From NCBI GenBank assembly GCA_031268615.1, contig JAIRWZ010000097.1:1-8621 (forward strand): DNA of 8,621 nt, given 5' to 3'. This DNA is from Actinomycetes bacterium (GTDB lineage: Bacteria > Actinomycetota > Coriobacteriia > WRKU01 > WQUG01). The position numbers were made by a program, and so were the translations under genes. Each line of letters starts with the position of its first letter. Position 1 is the first letter of the stretch. The notes beneath the pieces were generated by a model. The model was not told the origin of the DNA, made no database searches, and was given only the letters and a program-made list of their open reading frames with translations. Below, in pieces: positions 5,301-8,621 of this stretch.

Positions 5301-5332
5301 CTGGTGTGGACGTACTCACTTCTCTTATTTGG
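5301..5332 (-). repeat. Gene-end repeat copy B, overlapping the DUF3048 stop codon
   Basis: On the minus strand CCAAATAAG holds the TAA stop, then AGAAGTGAGTACGTCCACAC and CAG follow. It shares GTGAGTACGTCCA with copy D, 25 of 29 bases with copy C, and CCAGCAA with copy A. The rest of the gap to mntA (5206-5300) shows nothing recognisable. Confidence 0.7.
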
Positions 5333-6443
5333 CGTATTTGATTTTGGTTTTCAGCATCTTTTTGGGCGGGACTTCGAAACAGGTGCGGCCCGGTTTCAGC
5401 GACAGCTCCTTGCCGTTGGCGTCGAACAGGCGTGGCGGCGCGTTGCGGTCCGCCTTCCAGCGGCATTTGTACAGCCAGCCGTCACGCAGCAGATACGCCT
5501 TGCCTTCGCCGCCCATGTTGGTGTCGTAGGTGGGCGAGCCGGCGGGGTCTTTTTTCTGCGCCTGGCTGTAGTCGGCAAACATCACAACGACGTTATCTAT
5601 CCACATCTGCTCGCCGCTCGCGCGGTCGATATGAGGCTTGTCGCCGGTTTTGCGCAGGTAAACGCCGCGTTCCTCGTTCCAGGTCCAAATAGCATGCTGG
5701 TAATAGTGAACGTTAACGCTGGCTGCGCGTGTGGCCTCGAAGCCTTCCAGCGCCCCGTCGGGTGTAAAAGCGGTTTCGGCCGTGTCAAAGTTCAGCGTAG
5801 CGGGAGTAGCGCTCATAATGTCGGTGTGTTTTTTGAGCAACTTGTAGGCGGCTTTGGTATCCAGATACAAGTTGTGCGGGGTTTTGCGGTCTGTGCTGCG
5901 GGAATACAACGGCGCAGCAGGATTGGCGTCGGGGAAGATATCAAGCTTTGCAGCTTTCAGCTTCGAGCGAACCTCGCTGTTACAGCCTGAGTAGAACAGC
6001 ATGCCCTGGTACTGCGGCACAATCCACAGGTCGGTGTGGCGTGCGCTGCGCACGGGGCCAACCTCTTTGGGGATGGTGCTTTGGTACAAGGCGTTGAAGC
6101 GGGATTCGGCGCCTTCAATCATAGATTCGTAGATGATGTCGGCCGAGTTCAGCCCGGTCTGGGGTTGAGCCTGGGGTGAGTTTTCAATCTTTACTGACAG
6201 GGGGCGGCGTGCCGTGTTGGTCGGGTCATCGGAAGGAAGCCCCGTTAGCGGCCAGAAATACTGGGGCGCTGCGGGTTCGGTGGCCTCCTGAGAAACCGCG
6301 CCAGCAGGTGGTTTAACAACGACAGGTTTTTTCTTTTTGCAGGCGCTCAACGTGAAACCCAGGGCGAGGGCAACGGTGAGCAGGGCAACGGTAAGCAGTT
6401 TTGTTTGACGGTTCCGGCTTATTTTGTTCATCATGTTCATCAT
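5325..6443 (-). CDS. DUF3048 (YerB-family) lipoprotein
   Basis: A 372-residue lipoprotein precursor. A basic N-terminus and a hydrophobic segment (16-32) lead to a lipobox LSAC with Cys35, followed by KKKK and a Pro/Ala-rich linker to about residue 60. The DUF3048 N-terminal domain is clear: PLTGLP, RRPLSVKIENSPQAQPQTGL, ADIIYE, RFNALYQ, VGPVRSARHTDLWIVPQY. The C-terminal part contains VNVHYY, VVVMFADY, GEGKAYLLRDGWLYKCRWKAD and LKPGRTCFEVPP. The family is common in Bacillota and Actinomycetota. Its biochemical role is unknown and B. subtilis YerB is the named relative. I chose ATG 6443 because GAGGTGA lies 7 bases upstream; the frame is open to TTG 6467. The stop codon lies inside repeat copy B. 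Confidence 0.93.
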   Translation of the reverse strand: MMNMMNKISRNRQTKLLTVALLTVALALGFTLSACKKKKPVVVKPPAGAVSQEATEPAAPQYFWPLTGLPSDDPTNTARRPLSVKIENSPQAQPQTGLNSADIIYESMIEGAESRFNALYQSTIPKEVGPVRSARHTDLWIVPQYQGMLFYSGCNSEVRSKLKAAKLDIFPDANPAAPLYSRSTDRKTPHNLYLDTKAAYKLLKKHTDIMSATPATLNFDTAETAFTPDGALEGFEATRAASVNVHYYQHAIWTWNEERGVYLRKTGDKPHIDRASGEQMWIDNVVVMFADYSQAQKKDPAGSPTYDTNMGGEGKAYLLRDGWLYKCRWKADRNAPPRLFDANGKELSLKPGRTCFEVPPKKMLKTKIKYAK

Positions 6444-6481
6444 AGTTAGTTCACCTCTTTCTGCCAAATTCGGCAGCGTCT

Positions 6482-6490
6482 ATCCTATCA
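6482..6490 (-). promoter_or_regulatory. Candidate extended -10 promoter of the DUF3048 gene
   Basis: TGATAGGAT on the minus strand (TGn plus TAGGAT) lies about 38 bases upstream of ATG 6443. The resulting leader would include a 5-bp CTGCC/GGCAG hairpin just before the GAGGTGA ribosome site. No good -35 is seen. Confidence 0.35.
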
Positions 6491-6525
6491 TGAGGTACGG
6501 GAGGGTTACGCTATTCGATACCTTT

Positions 6526-6601
6526 GCGTAGACGCCTCGTGCGGATACCGCGAGATGTCAGCTGCGTAGACGCCTTGTGCGGATACCGCGAGATATCAGC
6601 T
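6526..6601. repeat. Two tandem copies of a 38-bp repeat
   Basis: Units at 6526-6563 and 6564-6601 differ at only 2 of 38 positions. Each begins GCGTAGACGCC, contains the palindrome GCGGATACCGC and ends TCAGCT. They lie in the 378-base gene-free gap between the divergent DUF3048 and DNRLRE genes. No coding potential is evident. Function is unknown; a two-site operator or a short variable tandem repeat are both possible. Confidence 0.8.
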
Positions 6602-6633
6602 GTGTTGTGTCGGAGGCATGAAACATTGCGGAA

Positions 6634-6670
6634 GGTCATATTGGACCGTATTGGACCGTATTGCATGACC
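6634..6670. repeat. Symmetric block: tandem TTGGACCGTA flanked by GGTCAT/ATGACC
   Basis: TTGGACCGTA occurs twice back to back at 6641-6650 and 6651-6660. GGTCAT (6634-6639) and ATGACC (6665-6670) form a 6-bp inverted pair around them. The block lies about 150 bases upstream of the DNRLRE start and could be a regulator binding region. Confidence 0.5.
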
Positions 6671-6745
6671 AATTAAGGCATGATTTCGGGAACCTTACGA
6701 AACGGTTGCGCACAGGTTGCGTCGGGATCACGCAGCAACAAAAGA

Positions 6746-6754
6746 TGCTAGTAT
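6746..6754 (+). promoter_or_regulatory. Candidate extended -10 promoter of the DNRLRE gene
   Basis: TGCTAGTAT (TGn plus TAGTAT) would start a transcript about 60 bases upstream of ATG 6822. The -35 region is weak. It is the same TGn type as the candidate promoters of mntA, DUF3048 and the tRNA. Confidence 0.35.
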
Positions 6755-6821
6755 CGACAGCCTTGTCAGGGTTTAAGGTGAGAAGATTGCGGATATTGGG
6801 AAGATTGTGGTGAGAGCAATT

Positions 6822-8087
6822 ATGAAAAAACTGATGAAAATGAGTAGTCGCAGAATTCTGTATAGTGCGTGTGTAGTGTTTCTTGTTGCTGGATTCACTG
6901 TTACTGTTTGTGCAACCAGTGATGTTTTTGCACGTTCCGGTCATGCGCGAGGTCCTCACGTCCGGACCGTCAAAACGCAGGGCACTGATGTCGTTGCAAC
7001 GTCATGGCTTGCGCAAAGTACCCCGAAGGAAAATGTCTCCCATCTGACTGACGCAAGTTATCTTAAGGTAGGTATCTCAAAAAACGGAAAAGCAAACATT
7101 GGACTGATACATTTTGACCTTCCTGCCGGGATTACCGCGAAAGAAGTAATTCGTGCGGAGTTGCGACTGAAGAAAAAATCAGGAGTTCATCCTCGCGTGA
7201 TAGTAGGGGCCGCACGGAAGGAATGGGCATTTGTCACAGCAACCTATCGCGATATGGCGGGAAAGACCCGCTACGCACGACAGGCCCCTTGCCTTCGCGC
7301 GCAAAATGGCAATTGGTATAGCGCCAATGTCACCCGCATAGTAAAGGAGTGGCTGTCAGGGAAAGCGGGTAACTATGGATTTGCGCTTAAGGGAACCCGT
7401 AAAGGACAAGTCACGAAATTCGTTTCAGCTTATGCCGACAGAATAAAAGACTATCCCGCACTGGAAATAACTTATCGACGTAAACAACCAACGACCAGCT
7501 ATGGAAAATATGGCTACACGAAACAATCGACATCCAAAGGGAACTGTTTTTCCTACGCTCTGCGCGATACCAACGCGATATTCTTAAACGATATCCTGAC
7601 GCCTGCGCAAAAACAGCAACTTCAAAATCTAAGCAACGAACGCACCCCCGAAGCTGCGCAAAACTATTTCAAGCAGCGTGTCTTTGACTACCTACGGACG
7701 CACCAACAAAAGCTTGGCATACAATCATGGAGGGCCCTGTCATCGTCTACCCAGAAAATTGACCCGAAAAAAGAATATCTTGTTGCCTTTAAGACTGGAT
7801 TTGTCAAAAAAGGTTATGGGAGTGGCGCTGACGGTTCTTACCTTCTGGAGGAAGACTTCGATTATCACTGGCGTGTGCGACTAAAAGACGGTCGCTGGGC
7901 AGAGAAAATCACTCATACCCCAACGCGCATAGTGCCCGGTTCCAATTGGTCGTACAGTGCCGCACGATATCCGTGGGACAGCGATTATCTGTGGGGCTAC
8001 GAGCGGTTTAATAGCTTTTACACCAGCAAGCCGACGTATATAGCCATAGCGAAGAAAACCGATGCCTTCACTGCGCACAAACGCTGA
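6822..8087 (+). CDS. Exported protein: DNRLRE domain plus C-terminal putative Cys/His hydrolase-like domain
   Basis: 421 residues from ATG 6822, chosen because GGTGAGAG lies about 6 bases upstream; GTG 6807 is in frame. A basic N-terminus, a hydrophobic stretch (12-29) and a likely signal cleavage near VFA (37) indicate export. Residues about 55-220 follow the DNRLRE/disaggregatase-type beta-sandwich pattern: TDVVATSWL, SYLKVGISKNGKANIGLIHFDLP, NWYSANVTRIVKEWLSGKAGNYGFALKG, and ALEITY at the end. These domains occur in surface and polysaccharide-associated proteins. Residues about 225-421 are distinct: GNCFSYALRD with Cys242 and DYHWRVRLKDGRWAEK with His349 could be a papain-like Cys/His pair. 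I do not recognise a named family for this half. Little intervening sequence separates the gene from the tRNA, and no transporter or sortase signal is seen. Confidence 0.88.
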   Translation: MKKLMKMSSRRILYSACVVFLVAGFTVTVCATSDVFARSGHARGPHVRTVKTQGTDVVATSWLAQSTPKENVSHLTDASYLKVGISKNGKANIGLIHFDLPAGITAKEVIRAELRLKKKSGVHPRVIVGAARKEWAFVTATYRDMAGKTRYARQAPCLRAQNGNWYSANVTRIVKEWLSGKAGNYGFALKGTRKGQVTKFVSAYADRIKDYPALEITYRRKQPTTSYGKYGYTKQSTSKGNCFSYALRDTNAIFLNDILTPAQKQQLQNLSNERTPEAAQNYFKQRVFDYLRTHQQKLGIQSWRALSSSTQKIDPKKEYLVAFKTGFVKKGYGSGADGSYLLEEDFDYHWRVRLKDGRWAEKITHTPTRIVPGSNWSYSAARYPWDSDYLWGYERFNSFYTSKPTYIAIAKKTDAFTAHKR

Positions 8088-8093
8088 CGACAG

Positions 8094-8105
8094 GTTCGAA
8101 TCCCC
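8094..8105 (+). other. tRNA T-arm-like 12-mer inverted next to tRNA-Ser
   Basis: GGTTCGAATCCC here is identical to the T-arm core of the adjacent tRNA-Ser, which reads on the opposite strand about 40 bases away. The flanking bases do not complete a T-stem and no other tRNA parts are present. It may be a leftover of a tRNA 3' end, half of a former attachment site, or chance. Confidence 0.3.
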
Positions 8106-8124
8106 GTAATATCTTGCTAAGTTC

Positions 8125-8217
8125 TGGCGGAGGAGGTGGGATTCGAACCCACGTCACGGATTAACACCGTGAAACGGTTTTCGAGACCGCCGCATTCAAC
8201 CACTCTGCCACCCCTCC
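8125..8217 (-). tRNA. tRNA-Ser with CGA anticodon
   Basis: Read on the minus strand, the 7-bp acceptor GGAGGGG pairs with CTCCTCC (one G-U), followed by discriminator G and an encoded CCA. The anticodon loop CTCGAAA sits in a 5-bp stem, with the CGA anticodon at 8183-8181. A long variable arm containing CACGG/CCGTG-like pairing and the T-arm GTGGG TTCGAAT CCCAC are present. The 93-base length and long variable arm are typical of class II tRNA-Ser. It reads UCG codons. Confidence 0.96.
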
Positions 8218-8307
8218 GCATTGCGCGGGCCAATCAGCGCACCGACCTTGTACCGGGGAACTCTCCCTATCCGCGCGACCTACCTTGACCCACCGACAAG
8301 CCCGCCT

Positions 8308-8316
8308 ATGATAGCA
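8308..8316 (-). promoter_or_regulatory. Candidate extended -10 promoter of tRNA-Ser
   Basis: TGCTATCAT on the minus strand (TGn plus TATCAT, 5 of 6 to consensus) lies about 90 bases upstream of the tRNA 5' end. No strong -35 is seen. The leader between would be trimmed by RNase P. Confidence 0.4.
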
Positions 8317-8421
8317 AAAATCGCCGTACCATGCTAAAATTGACATCGCACAAAGCTTATTCCGCAACTTATTTGATTAAAAATTGGTCATGGTAAGGAT
8401 ACAAGGATACGGAAACCGGTT

Positions 8422-8621
8422 ATGCACACCACCATACAACGCGATGTGACCCCCGTAACAACCTCGCTGCTTGCCGTGATGACCTTGGCTTTGGCCATTG
8501 CACTATTAGCTATGCTCTCCGGGTGCCGTGCCACGCAGCCCCGGTCGAATAATTCCTGGCGCAGCGAAAACAATGCCCTGCTTACCACAGCTGACGCCGA
8601 CCCAGCCGACGCCCAATCCTA
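8422..8621 (+). CDS. N-terminus of a lipoprotein, cut off by the window edge
   Basis: From ATG 8422 an open frame runs to the window end with 66 full codons. After MHTTIQRDVTPVTTS comes a hydrophobic stretch LLAVMTLALAIALLAML and a lipobox LSGC with Cys34, then a Ser/Asn/Ala/Asp-rich linker (NNSWRSENNALLTTADADPADA) typical of lipoproteins. The lipobox supports the frame. The ribosome site is weak: AAGGAT lies about 14 bases upstream. A TTGACA at 8339-8344 lacks a matching -10. The region 8218-8421 holds the tRNA promoter and otherwise nothing I recognise. No functional domain is visible in this fragment. Confidence 0.75.
   Translation, partial: MHTTIQRDVTPVTTSLLAVMTLALAIALLAMLSGCRATQPRSNNSWRSENNALLTTADADPADAQS

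Noticed and set aside
4950..5990. 346-codon plus-strand open frame opposite mntA and DUF3048
   Set aside because: Both minus-strand genes are confirmed by family motifs. The plus frame has no recognisable domain and crosses the mntA promoter.
6526..6601. CRISPR array
   Set aside because: There are only two adjacent 38-bp units with no spacers between them, and no cas genes nearby.
8050..8110. Second tRNA gene suggested by the T-loop sequence GGTTCGAATCC
   Set aside because: The bases around the loop do not form a T-stem, and no acceptor, D or anticodon arm is present.

Overview
The window reads as chromosomal DNA from a Gram-positive-type anaerobe or facultative bacterium (Bacillota or Actinomycetota). 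The evidence is two lipoproteins, a DUF3048/YerB-family lipoprotein, a CsoR-type copper sensor, a CCA-encoding tRNA-Ser and at least one leaderless-looking gene. I cannot name a genus from the sequence. Two genes run off the window edges: a secreted protein at the left end on the minus strand and a lipoprotein at the right end on the plus strand.

Layout. Positions 1-887 (minus) hold the N-terminal part of an exported protein of unknown family. Positions about 990-1180 (minus) hold a decayed rhuM fragment with an in-frame TGA. Positions 1240-1392 hold a cluster of palindromic GGCAAGTTG-type repeats. A small GGQ-domain, release-factor-like ribosome-rescue protein lies at 1491-1838 (plus). It converges on a minus-strand series that reads, in order of transcription: a DUF3048 lipoprotein (6443-5325), mntA (5190-4879), hepT (4886-4530), csoR (4405-4130), a P1B-type metal ATPase (4002-2107) and a 61-residue membrane protein (2110-1925). 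On the plus strand, 6822-8087 encodes an exported two-domain protein: a DNRLRE-type beta domain plus a C-terminal domain with a possible Cys/His catalytic pair. It is followed by tRNA-Ser(CGA) on the minus strand and the start of a lipoprotein gene.

Functional groups. csoR and the ATPase form a metal-efflux module. Both promoters carry the same 15-base CsoR-like operator core (ATACCGTAAGGGGTA). The ATPase has a second box, and its first box lies between a TTGACA -35 and a TATAAA -10. The small membrane protein overlaps the ATPase stop as ATGA and has its own good ribosome binding site. MntA and HepT are a nucleotidyltransferase antitoxin / HEPN RNase toxin pair with intact GSx10DxD and Rx4HxY motifs.

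The most unusual signal is a short dispersed motif (core GTGAGTACGTCCA). It lies in sense orientation at or just after the stop codons that end four transcription units: DUF3048, mntA-hepT, the ATPase operon and the GGQ protein. A diverged copy lies beside the rhuM remnant. This suggests a transcript-end element or a repeat family that targets gene ends. Other non-coding structures are a 38-bp tandem repeat and a symmetrical repeat block upstream of the DNRLRE gene.
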